Shown: positions 8,267 through 15,455 of the stretch, one piece after another
Layout of the letters: every line of letters starts with the position of its first letter
How positions within the stretch are numbered: the first letter of the stretch is position 1
Assembly: GCA_003646505.1 (NCBI GenBank)
Contig: QMKT01000008.1
Location: forward strand, 1 to 19,217
DNA length: 19,217 nt
Direction: 5' to 3'
DNA from: Campylobacterota bacterium
GTDB taxonomy: Bacteria > Campylobacterota > Campylobacteria > Campylobacterales > Sulfurovaceae
Position numbers and translations under genes: made by a program
Notes under the pieces: model-generated
What the model was told of the DNA's origin: nothing
Seen by the model: the letters and a program-made list of their open reading frames with translations, nothing else
The model's database searches: none

Positions 8267-8842
8267 ATGTCTAAATTAATGACTTTACTACTTTTTTCCA
8301 GCATCCTCATGGCAGGACCATCTAACTTATCACGACAATTAGAGGCTGTAGATTCAGATGCAGATGATTTACTTTCTTCTTTTGACAATATCAGGAAAAA
8401 GCGTGAGAAACAAGAGATAGTAGAAGCGCAAAAAGAAAAAGAAAAAATGGCGAAGGAAGAAGAAGCTCGTCTGTTGGAAGAGAAAAATAGAATTGCGAAG
8501 CTTGAAAAAGACCGTCTTGAATCTGAAGCACGTTTAGATGAGATGAGAGTAAATGTCATAAAACAAGATAAATTAGTAGAAGAAGCACGTAAAGTTGCAG
8601 AGGTTTTAGAAGCAGAGAAGTTAGTAAAAGCTAATGAAGAAGCTAGCCAAAAAGCTAAGAAAAAAGCGAAATATAATGCCAGGGCAAAGGCAAGGGCACG
8701 TGAAAGATGGATTAGAAAAGAAAAAGCACGTAAAAAAGCTTTAGCAAAAAAGAAAAGAGCACAGGCCGTAACTGTATCAAAACCTAAGCCTAAAAAAACA
8801 TCTACGCATGATCATCTGAATTCTATATTGGGAGATAATTAA
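8267..8842 (+). CDS. Exported coiled-coil protein, TolA-like in composition only
   Basis: 191 residues, not recognised as a named family. A short signal peptide (MSKLMTLLLFSSILMAG) is followed by a long charged helix at about residues 40-165, made of Glu/Lys/Ala/Arg heptad-like sequence. It is acidic-mixed first and strongly basic after residue 125 (KKKAKYNARAKARARERWIRKEK). A short tail THDHLNSILGDN ends it. Such proteins often span the periplasm or bind peptidoglycan, but the function cannot be read here. The composition recalls the middle domain of TolA without its N-terminal membrane anchor or C-terminal domain. AGAGAG lies upstream of the ATG. A DUF2092 gene follows 79 bases later. Confidence 0.75.
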   Translation: MSKLMTLLLFSSILMAGPSNLSRQLEAVDSDADDLLSSFDNIRKKREKQEIVEAQKEKEKMAKEEEARLLEEKNRIAKLEKDRLESEARLDEMRVNVIKQDKLVEEARKVAEVLEAEKLVKANEEASQKAKKKAKYNARAKARARERWIRKEKARKKALAKKKRAQAVTVSKPKPKKTSTHDHLNSILGDN

Positions 8843-8921
8843 GAGTATATTTGTAGTAGAAGATAGTATTTTAAATTTTTATGTGATATCATTGTTTGGT
8901 TATTAATAAAAAGGAAAAAGT

Positions 8922-9629
8922 ATGAACTTGTATAAAAAAGCATTAGTAGTGGTAAGTTTTGGATTATTACTTTCAAATACAAACCTCTTGGCTGAAGAGA
9001 AGTCTGCAAAAAGTATTGTAAGTAATGCTTATGCACAAATAGGTAATATGGATAAGTATGCATTTAGTGCGATCGTCGTTGACAATGATACGGTTGAAGG
9101 TGAAACTATAACCTACAAACAAAAGGTATCTGTGAAAATAGAGAGACCTGCCAAACTACGAGTAGATAATAAAGGTGATATTAAAGATAGAAGCACCTAT
9201 ATAAATAATGGTCTTTTTACTATGATAGATCATAATTTTGCATATTACGGACAACTTAAAACACCTAAAACCATAGATGCTACACTTGATTTTATATTTG
9301 ATAAGTTTGGTATGAGAACACCTTTAGCTACATTGATGTACAGTGATATGGGTAAACGTATAAAATTTAGAACAAATAAGTATTTTGGTACTGTAGATGT
9401 AGCAGGTGTAGAGTGTGACTATGTGGCTTTTAAAAATAATACAAAAGAGATACATGTTTGGATCACAACGGGTGAGCATCCATTGGTAAAAACATTTAGT
9501 ATTATCAATGGTGATACAAGAATCAATACCTCACTCACATGGAATACAAATCCTAAATTTTCGGACAGTGATTTTATCTTTAAGGCACCAAAAGGTGCGG
9601 AAAAGATATCTATAAATAGTGCAAACTAA
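8922..9629 (+). CDS. DUF2092 family periplasmic protein (probable LolA-type fold)
   Basis: 235 residues. A signal peptide ends at LLA (residue 24). The mature part resembles DUF2092: KSIVSNAYAQIGNMDKYAF, then VKIERPAKLRVDNKGDIKDRSTYINNG, with repeated beta strands and a closing FIFKAPKGAEKI. The domain is thought to share the half-barrel fold of LolA/LolB, which holds lipid or lipoprotein acyl chains; here that is inference from pattern. AAGGA is well placed before the ATG. It is followed 13 bases later by a repeat-rich exported protein, a pairing that suggests one transcript. It converges on an operon that encodes another LolA-like protein. Confidence 0.8.
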   Translation: MNLYKKALVVVSFGLLLSNTNLLAEEKSAKSIVSNAYAQIGNMDKYAFSAIVVDNDTVEGETITYKQKVSVKIERPAKLRVDNKGDIKDRSTYINNGLFTMIDHNFAYYGQLKTPKTIDATLDFIFDKFGMRTPLATLMYSDMGKRIKFRTNKYFGTVDVAGVECDYVAFKNNTKEIHVWITTGEHPLVKTFSIINGDTRINTSLTWNTNPKFSDSDFIFKAPKGAEKISINSAN

Positions 9630-9642
9630 GAAGGGAATACAG

Positions 9643-10239
9643 ATGAAAAAAACAAATAGTTCTTTAATGAAATTTACAATTGTTGCAGCGATGATAGGTG
9701 TATTTTCCCCTTCAGTTTCTGTTCATACGGATGTTCAGTCAAATCATATGAATGCCTATAGTGTTTTGCCTTCACATTTAACCGTTTCATTGTTTCAAAC
9801 TGCTGAAGCAAGAAGAGGTGGCGGTGGTGCACGTCGCGGAGGAGGGGCACGTCGTGGCGGCGGTGCGAGATCAAGACCTTCAAGAAGTACACATAGAAGT
9901 GGTAATAGGACAAGAAATAAAAACAGCAATAGAAACAGCAATAGAAATGTAAACAGGAACGTAAATAGGAACGTAAATAGAAATGTGAATGTGAATGTGA
10001 ACCATAATCGTTATTATGGTGGGCATGGTCGTGGTTATGGTTATTATGGTGGACGTCCAATTCTTGCATTTTCAACAGGTCTAGTGATAGGCTCAATTAT
10101 TGCCTCAGCTTCAATGCCAACAACATGTGTAACTACCTATGTTAACGGGATAAGTTATAGAAGATGTGGAAGTTCATATTACCAACCTTTTTATGAGGGT
10201 GATACCATGGTATATAGAGTAGTTAATTCTCCTTATTGA
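9643..10239 (+). CDS. Exported Gly-Arg and Asn-Arg/Val repeat protein with conserved Cys-containing C-terminus
   Basis: 198 residues from the ATG at 9643, which has GAAGGG about ten bases before it; an upstream in-frame ATG at 9619 lies inside the DUF2092 gene and is unlikely. An N-terminal hydrophobic stretch (KFTIVAAMIGVFSPSVSV) suggests export. Residues 57-76 are RRGGGGA/RRGGGA repeats, and 94-120 are Asn-Arg-Asn-Val repeats. A Tyr/Gly run follows, then a short hydrophobic segment (ILAFSTGLVIGSIIASASM, about 144-162) and a globular-looking tail with two Cys (TTCVTTYVNGISYRRCGSSYYQPF). Tails like this occur in small exported proteins of unknown function in Proteobacteria, sometimes beside DUF2092 genes. 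No function is assigned. A hairpin terminator follows. Confidence 0.8.
   Translation: MKKTNSSLMKFTIVAAMIGVFSPSVSVHTDVQSNHMNAYSVLPSHLTVSLFQTAEARRGGGGARRGGGARRGGGARSRPSRSTHRSGNRTRNKNSNRNSNRNVNRNVNRNVNRNVNVNVNHNRYYGGHGRGYGYYGGRPILAFSTGLVIGSIIASASMPTTCVTTYVNGISYRRCGSSYYQPFYEGDTMVYRVVNSPY
9811..9870 (+). repeat. Gly-rich coding repeat (RRGGGGA/RRGGGA units)
   Basis: Three in-frame units of Arg-Arg-Gly3-4-Ala in a GC-rich patch that stands out from the AT-rich surroundings. Codons vary between units (aga/cgt, ggt/gga/ggc), so protein-level selection rather than recent DNA duplication is likely. Confidence 0.7.
9922..10002 (+). repeat. Degenerate 12-base tandem repeat coding Asn-Arg/Asn-Val units
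   Basis: About seven 12-base units, starting with two identical copies of aacagcaataga and drifting to aatgtaaacagg, aacgtaaatagg, aacgtaaataga and aatgtgaatgtg. It encodes NSNR, NSNR, NVNR (three times) and NVNV. Near-identical adjacent units suggest growth by slippage. Confidence 0.75.
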
Positions 10240-10252
10240 TAGTACCATTTAA

Positions 10253-10288
10253 CATGTAGGGATGATTGCCTGACCCTACATGAATTTT
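10253..10288 (+). terminator. Hairpin terminator between convergent operons
   Basis: A perfect 9-base stem, CATGTAGGG (10253-10261) with CCCTACATG (10274-10282), has a 12-base loop and is followed by AATTTTAAATTT. It lies between the repeat-protein gene and the opposing beta-barrel gene and probably serves both directions, better for the plus strand. Confidence 0.75.
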
Positions 10289-10292
10289 AAAT

Positions 10293-11423
10293 TTAAAAAG
10301 TCACTTTCCAACGCAGGTAATAAGTGTTACCTTCAAGGCTCCCAAACTCACTTTGATCATCCCCTGTATAGAGTAACGCTCCCAACGCCAGAGATGCATC
10401 ATCACTTAGGCTATATTCTATAAGCGGAGAGATAAAACTGCTCTGGTCTTCCAAACTATATATTATACTAATAGCGCCATTTATGAGTAGATTGAAATCA
10501 TAATAGCCAGAAGCACCCAAATAGTCAGAGGATAGATGACGGTTGTTAGAGAGTGTAGAGTTTTGAGTGAGAAGGATTTCATCTACTCTGTAAGTTTCAG
10601 AAGAGTGTAACCACTCGGTCATGATAGTAAGCCCATTGACAAAACCATAATCAACACCGAGTATGGTCTGATGGAAGTCTTTATCTAACAGTTTATCCTT
10701 ATAATAGCCACCTTCACTTCGCCATTCAACCCCTGTGTCAAAAAGATTGCCTTCTATTTCATAAGCTATCATCTGGGCATCATTACTGGAAAAGAGATCT
10801 ACGGCAATATCTGCTAGGCCAATATTGGTTTTAATACGCCCGGCATACTTATAGCTGTCATCATGACGTTTGGCAACCACAGCCATTGCTTCACTTAATC
10901 CTCCCAGCGCATAGGTGTAGGAGAGTGCATAGTTTCCGTAGATCTGATCGGGTTCAAGTGCAAGAGGGTTTCTGGGATTAAAAAGGTCAGTAGGTGTCCA
11001 GATACGTCCGACACCCATAGAGATCTTTTGTAAGCCAAAGATAACATGATGCTTTTCATCGACATATCCAACATTAAAACGATGGATACGTGCAAATATT
11101 TCACCCTCACCATAGTTTTTTGCGTTTGTTTCTATATTAAAAGGAGTGTCTGCTTTTATAGTACGTAAAAACTGATATTCAAAACTGTCAATATAATCTG
11201 CACCATAATAGTTATCGATATCAGCGATAACGGTCATAAAGAAGTTTCCCTCTTTCATCTTGTCACTGAGACGTAAACGGTTGTAGTTATAGAGTATTCT
11301 ATTATCATCGGAGAATGGCACTTTTGAGAGAGTATAGTTAGTATTTTCTATAGTAATGTCATGTTCTATGGCCATAAGGGGCACAGTAAGACAGAATAAA
11401 GTAATAAGGTTAGCGATCTTCAA
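10293..11423 (-). CDS. Outer-membrane beta-barrel protein, last gene of the LolA-like/FtsX operon
   Basis: 376 residues from a TTG start at 11423. This start gives a textbook signal peptide (M-KIANLITLFCLTVPLMA) and has GGAG six bases before it; ATGs at 11435, 11438 and 11447 are possible but lack a good ribosome binding site. The mature protein has alternating short strands rich in Tyr, Asp and Gly and ends in RWKVTF, a C-terminal phenylalanine typical of barrels inserted by BamA. The stretch GVGRIWTPTDLFNPRNPLALEPD resembles the WGxxDxxNPxD region of DUF1302-type barrels, which often sit beside LolA-like proteins (weak by eye). It overlaps the ATPase gene by 14 bases, so the two are tightly coupled. 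A receiving or export role at the outer membrane is inferred from context. Confidence 0.8.
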   Translation of the reverse strand: MKIANLITLFCLTVPLMAIEHDITIENTNYTLSKVPFSDDNRILYNYNRLRLSDKMKEGNFFMTVIADIDNYYGADYIDSFEYQFLRTIKADTPFNIETNAKNYGEGEIFARIHRFNVGYVDEKHHVIFGLQKISMGVGRIWTPTDLFNPRNPLALEPDQIYGNYALSYTYALGGLSEAMAVVAKRHDDSYKYAGRIKTNIGLADIAVDLFSSNDAQMIAYEIEGNLFDTGVEWRSEGGYYKDKLLDKDFHQTILGVDYGFVNGLTIMTEWLHSSETYRVDEILLTQNSTLSNNRHLSSDYLGASGYYDFNLLINGAISIIYSLEDQSSFISPLIEYSLSDDASLALGALLYTGDDQSEFGSLEGNTYYLRWKVTF

Positions 11424-12081
11424 TGACGACTCCATCATCCAATACAATGATACGTTTGGATTGTTCTAAAACATATTTGTCATGTGAAGCAAAGATGACC
11501 GTGACATGTTCTTTTTCATTGAGCGTGCGTAACATGTCCATGAGACGTTCACTGTTCTTTGAGTCCAGGTTTGCAGTGGGTTCATCTGCCAGTATGAGTT
11601 TGGGACGTGAGGCGACTGCACGGGCTACAGCCACACGCTGTTGTTGTCCACCACTTATCTCTCCGGGAAGTTTTTCAAGGATATTCTCTATCTGTAAGAT
11701 GGAAGCCAATTCTAAAATACGTGACTCTATCTCTTTATCTTCAAATTTGAGTAATTTCATAATGAACCCGATATTCTCACGAACGGTGAGTACATGGATG
11801 AGATTATACGCTTGAAAAATGAAACCGATCTCCTGCAGTCTAAGTTTTGCCATCTTCTTTTCACTGTAAGCAGAGATCTCTTCATCATCAAGAAATATCT
11901 GTCCACTTGTCGCTGAGTCAAGTCCTCCTATGATGTTGAGAAGGGTGGTTTTACCTGAACCTGATTCACCGCTGAGCGTTGTGAACTCTCCCTTATTAAA
12001 TGTCAGGTTGATGTCTGTCAGGGCTTTGACCTCTTTAGGGCTGTCCGGATAGAATGTTTTAGTGATATGGTTGAGTTTCAT
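11410..12081 (-). CDS. LolD/MacB-type ABC transporter ATPase
   Basis: 223 residues, a stand-alone nucleotide-binding subunit. All motifs are intact: Walker A GESGSGKTT (residues 38-46), Q-loop Gln90 (FIFQAYNLI), signature SGGQQQR (143-149), Walker B LILADEP (162-168) with catalytic Glu167, D-loop, and His200 in the switch (FASHD). The spacing and the sequence around the Q-loop match the LolD/MacB/FtsE group, which works with FtsX-type permeases by mechanical transmission rather than by a transport channel through the membrane. It overlaps the permease gene upstream by 4 bases (ATGA type), so the subunits are made together. Confidence 0.93.
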   Translation of the reverse strand: MKLNHITKTFYPDSPKEVKALTDINLTFNKGEFTTLSGESGSGKTTLLNIIGGLDSATSGQIFLDDEEISAYSEKKMAKLRLQEIGFIFQAYNLIHVLTVRENIGFIMKLLKFEDKEIESRILELASILQIENILEKLPGEISGGQQQRVAVARAVASRPKLILADEPTANLDSKNSERLMDMLRTLNEKEHVTVIFASHDKYVLEQSKRIIVLDDGVVIEDR

Positions 12082-13307
12082 AACATTTTTCCTTGTATGA
12101 CTTGTATTGCTTTGATCTTTTTCAATATACGTAGTGGCCAGATGACTGAAAGAAGGGTAGCAAAAAATACAGCGAAGAACGCTTGCACAAAATAATAGTA
12201 CTGTATATCAGCGATCAAAATAGCATTGAGACCAAAGGTTTCCAATCCGGCTTCAAAAGAGCGTAAGTCCACACCCCATGTAGACATATAGAGTAAAATG
12301 ATCCACCCTAATAATGCCCCTACCATAAAGCCGATAAGCCCTAAAAATGTTGCTTCTAAGAGAATTTGATTTCTCACCATCTTGTAAGGTGTACCAATGG
12401 CAAGCATGATACTAAACTCACGTAAACGTTCTAAAACAGAGACAAGCATCACGCCAAATATTCCTAATGCCGCGACGATAAAGACGATCATATATGAAGC
12501 AAGATTAAATATCTGCATCATCTCCTGCATCTGTATAAGCAGAGGATAGAGTTCATCCCAACGAAGTATCTCCAATTCTGGTAACATTGTTTGAAGCTTT
12601 TTTTGTACCTGTTTGATCTGTTCAGTATTTTGGATACGTAAAGCAATCTGTGTGGCAGATTCTTTGAGATTAAGAAATGTTGATATTTTTTCCATCGATA
12701 CAAAAACAGTATATTCATCAAGGGCTGGATTGCCTGTTTTGAAAATCCCAGAGATACGAAATGATATAGCGTTGATCTCTGCATCAGCATCCTGTGCAGT
12801 GAAAACAACACGTGAGCCTATGTCAAGGTGCAATTTTTTGGCTAAGGTTGCGCCTATTAAAGCCTCTTTTTTGTGTTTCCCGAAACTGTAATCTCCTTGG
12901 GTAATAAAAGTATCAAAGTTACCAAAATCACGCTCTTTTTCCAAAGAGATTCCTTTTATGTTTGCTCCCAGTGATTTATGCGCCGTTGCAATGAGTCCTT
13001 CTTGCTGTAATCTAACAGAGTGAGAAATTATCTCTTTAATTTTGGAAAGTTTTTCTTCTATCTTTGAGACAGGTGAGAGTTTATACGCTAAACTTTTATG
13101 TAAACGATACTCTTTGGTATAAAGGGATATCTCTCCGGAGTCACTGCGTATAGTGGTGTTGATCATATGTGTGATCATGCCATCATAAAGTCCTTGAATG
13201 GCAAGCAGACCAGAGAGACTCAAAGCAATCATTAATATGACCATTATAGAACGTGATTTACGTCTCCATAAACTCAACCAGGCGAGGTGTTTTGCTATTT
13301 TATACAT
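12078..13307 (-). CDS. FtsX/LolCE-family ABC permease (second permease of the operon)
   Basis: 409 residues. One N-terminal membrane helix (about residues 21-40) is followed by a large periplasmic domain of MacB_PCD type (about 41-262) and three C-terminal helices (about 268-292, 315-340 and 372-392). The cytoplasmic loop after the second helix carries REFSIMLAIGTPYKMVRNQILLEA, the coupling-helix pattern of FtsX permeases. It is arranged like LolC/LolE, which lift lipoproteins out of the inner membrane. Its sequence differs from the neighbouring permease, so a heterodimer is likely. It overlaps the first permease gene by 8 bases and the ATPase gene by 4. Confidence 0.92.
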   Translation of the reverse strand: MYKIAKHLAWLSLWRRKSRSIMVILMIALSLSGLLAIQGLYDGMITHMINTTIRSDSGEISLYTKEYRLHKSLAYKLSPVSKIEEKLSKIKEIISHSVRLQQEGLIATAHKSLGANIKGISLEKERDFGNFDTFITQGDYSFGKHKKEALIGATLAKKLHLDIGSRVVFTAQDADAEINAISFRISGIFKTGNPALDEYTVFVSMEKISTFLNLKESATQIALRIQNTEQIKQVQKKLQTMLPELEILRWDELYPLLIQMQEMMQIFNLASYMIVFIVAALGIFGVMLVSVLERLREFSIMLAIGTPYKMVRNQILLEATFLGLIGFMVGALLGWIILLYMSTWGVDLRSFEAGLETFGLNAILIADIQYYYFVQAFFAVFFATLLSVIWPLRILKKIKAIQVIQGKML

Positions 13308-14520
13308 ATCGCATTGCCTCTGTTGCAGTGAGTTTGTTTATTTTGAGTGCAGGGTACACAATGGCCAGGAGATTGAGTATGAAAATGGTTAAGGCATTCC
13401 AGGTGATTGTAAAGAGGTCAAAATGCATTGGAACCTCGTCACTTACCAGTCCATAATCTTTATACATCTCAGCAATTCCATCAATAACAATGGGCTGAAG
13501 TTCATAGTGGTGTGCGATTACTCCTCCTATGATCGCTCCAATGCTAACAGCAACTGTGGCTAAGAGCAAGATCTCGATAAAGAGAATGATGAAAATATCT
13601 TTAGAGGTTAATCCTAATGCCCGTAACAGACCTATCTCACGTGTACGTGTATAGATATTGACGTAAGAAAATATCATAACAACAAAGAAGATCACTAGAA
13701 AAAAGATAGAGATAGAGATGTACCCAAAGATGGAGTCTACCAACATTGCCTGAACGAGAGAAGAGAGTAGACTGTCCCAACCTACTGCTTCGTATTGGGA
13801 AGGTAATTTAGCCTGTAATGCTGATGTAACTTTGTTTATATGATCATTGTTCTGAAAATCAACTGTAAAGTAGGTTGCTTTGTTATCGGAGAGTATTACG
13901 CTGTCTAAGTACGATTTATTTACAAAAGCAGATTGTGCATCAAAATCAAAAAGACCGGTTTTGAAGATCCCTTTAACTGTAAAAATATCTGCAGCGATTG
14001 AGTAGTCAATGGAAGAGCCTACCATAGCTATTTGACTGCCGATAGTTATTTTGAGTCGTTCTGCAAGTTTTATACCTATGTAGATAGCATTGGTATCATT
14101 ATCGTTCAGGTATTCACCTTTGCTGAGTGAAGATGCCAGTTTACTTAACTTTTCTTCTTTGGAAGGGATAATACCTACGATCATACTTCCTACAGATTTT
14201 TCATCACCTGACAGAAGTGCATAGGTCTCAAACCGTGGTGCATATGTTTTGATAGAAGTATCGTTTCTTAATATCTCATCAATACTGCTTGCATCTTCAA
14301 TAAGGTTTCCATAGTCACTTTCATCTCTGTAGCCCTTGAGGTTGACATGTGCATATCCTGTGTAGATCTCTACAGAACTTTTAATGATCTGATGATGACT
14401 TCCATCCATAAAAGCGACATAGACAATGAAAAGAGTGGTGGTAAACAGGCTTAAAAGCAGGGTTGTGAGACTTCGTCCTTTTGATTTGAGTATATTTTTT
14501 AGGGCAAGCGTAAATCTCAT
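13300..14520 (-). CDS. FtsX/LolCE-family ABC permease (first permease of the operon)
   Basis: 406 residues with the FtsX layout: helix 1 at about 19-38, a periplasmic domain at about 40-262, then helices at about 265-288, 310-337 and 370-392. The coupling segment TREIGLLRALGLTSKDIFIILFIEI (293-317) is closer to the MacB/LolE consensus than that of its partner. The end TATEAMRYV matches the usual PxEALR-type tail. Three bases separate it from the LolA-like gene upstream (GCAGG precedes the ATG), and it overlaps the next permease by 8 bases. Two distinct permeases with one ATPase fit a LolCDE-like complex; the cargo is unknown. Confidence 0.92.
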   Translation of the reverse strand: MRFTLALKNILKSKGRSLTTLLLSLFTTTLFIVYVAFMDGSHHQIIKSSVEIYTGYAHVNLKGYRDESDYGNLIEDASSIDEILRNDTSIKTYAPRFETYALLSGDEKSVGSMIVGIIPSKEEKLSKLASSLSKGEYLNDNDTNAIYIGIKLAERLKITIGSQIAMVGSSIDYSIAADIFTVKGIFKTGLFDFDAQSAFVNKSYLDSVILSDNKATYFTVDFQNNDHINKVTSALQAKLPSQYEAVGWDSLLSSLVQAMLVDSIFGYISISIFFLVIFFVVMIFSYVNIYTRTREIGLLRALGLTSKDIFIILFIEILLLATVAVSIGAIIGGVIAHHYELQPIVIDGIAEMYKDYGLVSDEVPMHFDLFTITWNALTIFILNLLAIVYPALKINKLTATEAMRYV

Positions 14521-14523
14521 ATA

Positions 14524-15255
14524 TTACCTGCTATAACGCTTCAATGCATGTTTGGTGAAATAAGAAGCGTCTATGTGTGTATCAAAGTCTATTTTCTCAT
14601 AGATTACCTTGGTGCTATTTTTCTTTTTATTTGCATCAAGTGGTTTGAGTTCCATGATCATTGGTATGGTGTGTGATCCGTGTTTTTCAATTTTAGAGAA
14701 AGTGAGTATCCTGACTTTCTTCATCCTGTCATCATAAAATGTTTCTTTCAGAGGTGCTGCATTCTTTATGTCAACATCAATGATTATCTTTCCCCATACC
14801 ACCGCAGCATCTTCTTTAGGGATCAACTCCAGCGTTGCAAAGTTTCCTCTTTTTGAGAGTAATTTTGTATGATAGTCTTCTTCAAAAGAACTCTCTTTGA
14901 CCATGTCATCATTGGTAAAGTCACTTCCCATCCAGCTTTGTAACATCATAGAAGAGGGTATCTTGATAGTGCGTTCAATCTTGGGAATATACTGCCACAT
15001 TTGTGTGTCTAACTTTAAAAAGGTGATACCCTTGTCTTTCTTGGGGTAGAGTATTTTAATGAAACTCTTATCATTCCCTTTTGACCAAGACTCTATCTTG
15101 ACCGTACGTTGACCACGCTTAGAAGTGACGATCATTTTCATTGTGCCATACATATAGTCACCACGAAGATTTTTTTCTAATTTTTTGATGATATTCTGTG
15201 CTTCGTTGGCATCTAAAGTCAATGAGAATAAGAGTAAAAAAAATAGGTATTTCAT
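14524..15255 (-). CDS. LolA-like outer-membrane lipoprotein-sorting family protein
   Basis: 243 residues, first gene of the five-gene operon. A short signal peptide (KYLFFLLLFSLTLDA) is followed by a chain matching the LolA-like sorting family related to DUF1329: DYMYGTMKMIVTSKRGQRTVKIESWSKG, then ILYPKKDKGITFLKLDTQMWQYIPKIERTIKIP, MLQSWMGSDFTNDDM and VIYEKIDF. No lipobox Cys is seen, so it is a soluble periplasmic protein. In the family the half-barrel carries hydrophobic cargo between membranes. It has a good AAGGA ribosome binding site, and the adjoining permease, ATPase and barrel genes suggest it is the shuttle of this system. It is longer than classical LolA (about 180 mature residues), so it should not be called lolA. 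Confidence 0.9.
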   Translation of the reverse strand: MKYLFFLLLFSLTLDANEAQNIIKKLEKNLRGDYMYGTMKMIVTSKRGQRTVKIESWSKGNDKSFIKILYPKKDKGITFLKLDTQMWQYIPKIERTIKIPSSMMLQSWMGSDFTNDDMVKESSFEEDYHTKLLSKRGNFATLELIPKEDAAVVWGKIIIDVDIKNAAPLKETFYDDRMKKVRILTFSKIEKHGSHTIPMIMELKPLDANKKKNSTKVIYEKIDFDTHIDASYFTKHALKRYSR

Positions 15256-15325
15256 AGTTATTCCTTGGTTAAATTAATTATTAAATGACAAGAATAAAGA
15301 AACTAAATAGCCAATATATGCATTA

Positions 15326-15334
15326 AGTATACCA
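15326..15334 (-). promoter_or_regulatory. Possible extended -10 promoter of the LolA-like/FtsX operon
   Basis: On the minus strand TGGTATACT gives a TGn-extended -10 (TATACT at 15326-15331), about 71 bases before the ATG at 15255. No clear -35. It is the best candidate in the 200-base divergent gap. Confidence 0.4.
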
Positions 15335-15401
15335 TTAAAAAATTATTTTTATTATTGGGTCCTTTTTCTTTAATCATCTCATATTTATGAACTTTATAAC
15401 A

Positions 15402-15430
15402 TTTAGAATTATACTTTAATCTCATATTAT
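15402..15430 (+). promoter_or_regulatory. Possible promoter of the GGDEF-EAL gene
   Basis: TTTAGA (15402-15407), 17 bases, then TATTAT (15425-15430) fits a sigma-70 promoter at 4/6 and 5/6 positions, with a start near 15437. The surrounding DNA is so AT-rich that chance matches are common. Confidence 0.4.
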
Positions 15431-15455
15431 AAAAAATAATTATAAAATAATAGCT

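Noticed and set aside
9922..10002. Possible CRISPR-like or integron-like repeat.
   Set aside because: The units are 12 bases, contiguous without spacers and in frame inside a coding gene.
9674..10096. 140-codon minus-strand open frame, rich in His and Tyr, opposite the repeat protein.
   Set aside because: Its His/Tyr/Ser runs are the mirror of the Gly-Arg and Asn-Arg/Val repeats; the plus-strand gene has a signal-like N-terminus, a ribosome binding site and a terminator.
10240..10292. Possible small RNA gene from the strong hairpin between convergent operons.
   Set aside because: The hairpin fits a shared terminator, and no separate promoter is seen.
11423..11815. 130-codon plus-strand frame opposite the ABC ATPase gene.
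   Set aside because: It is a Ser/Arg-rich mirror of the conserved ATPase motifs.
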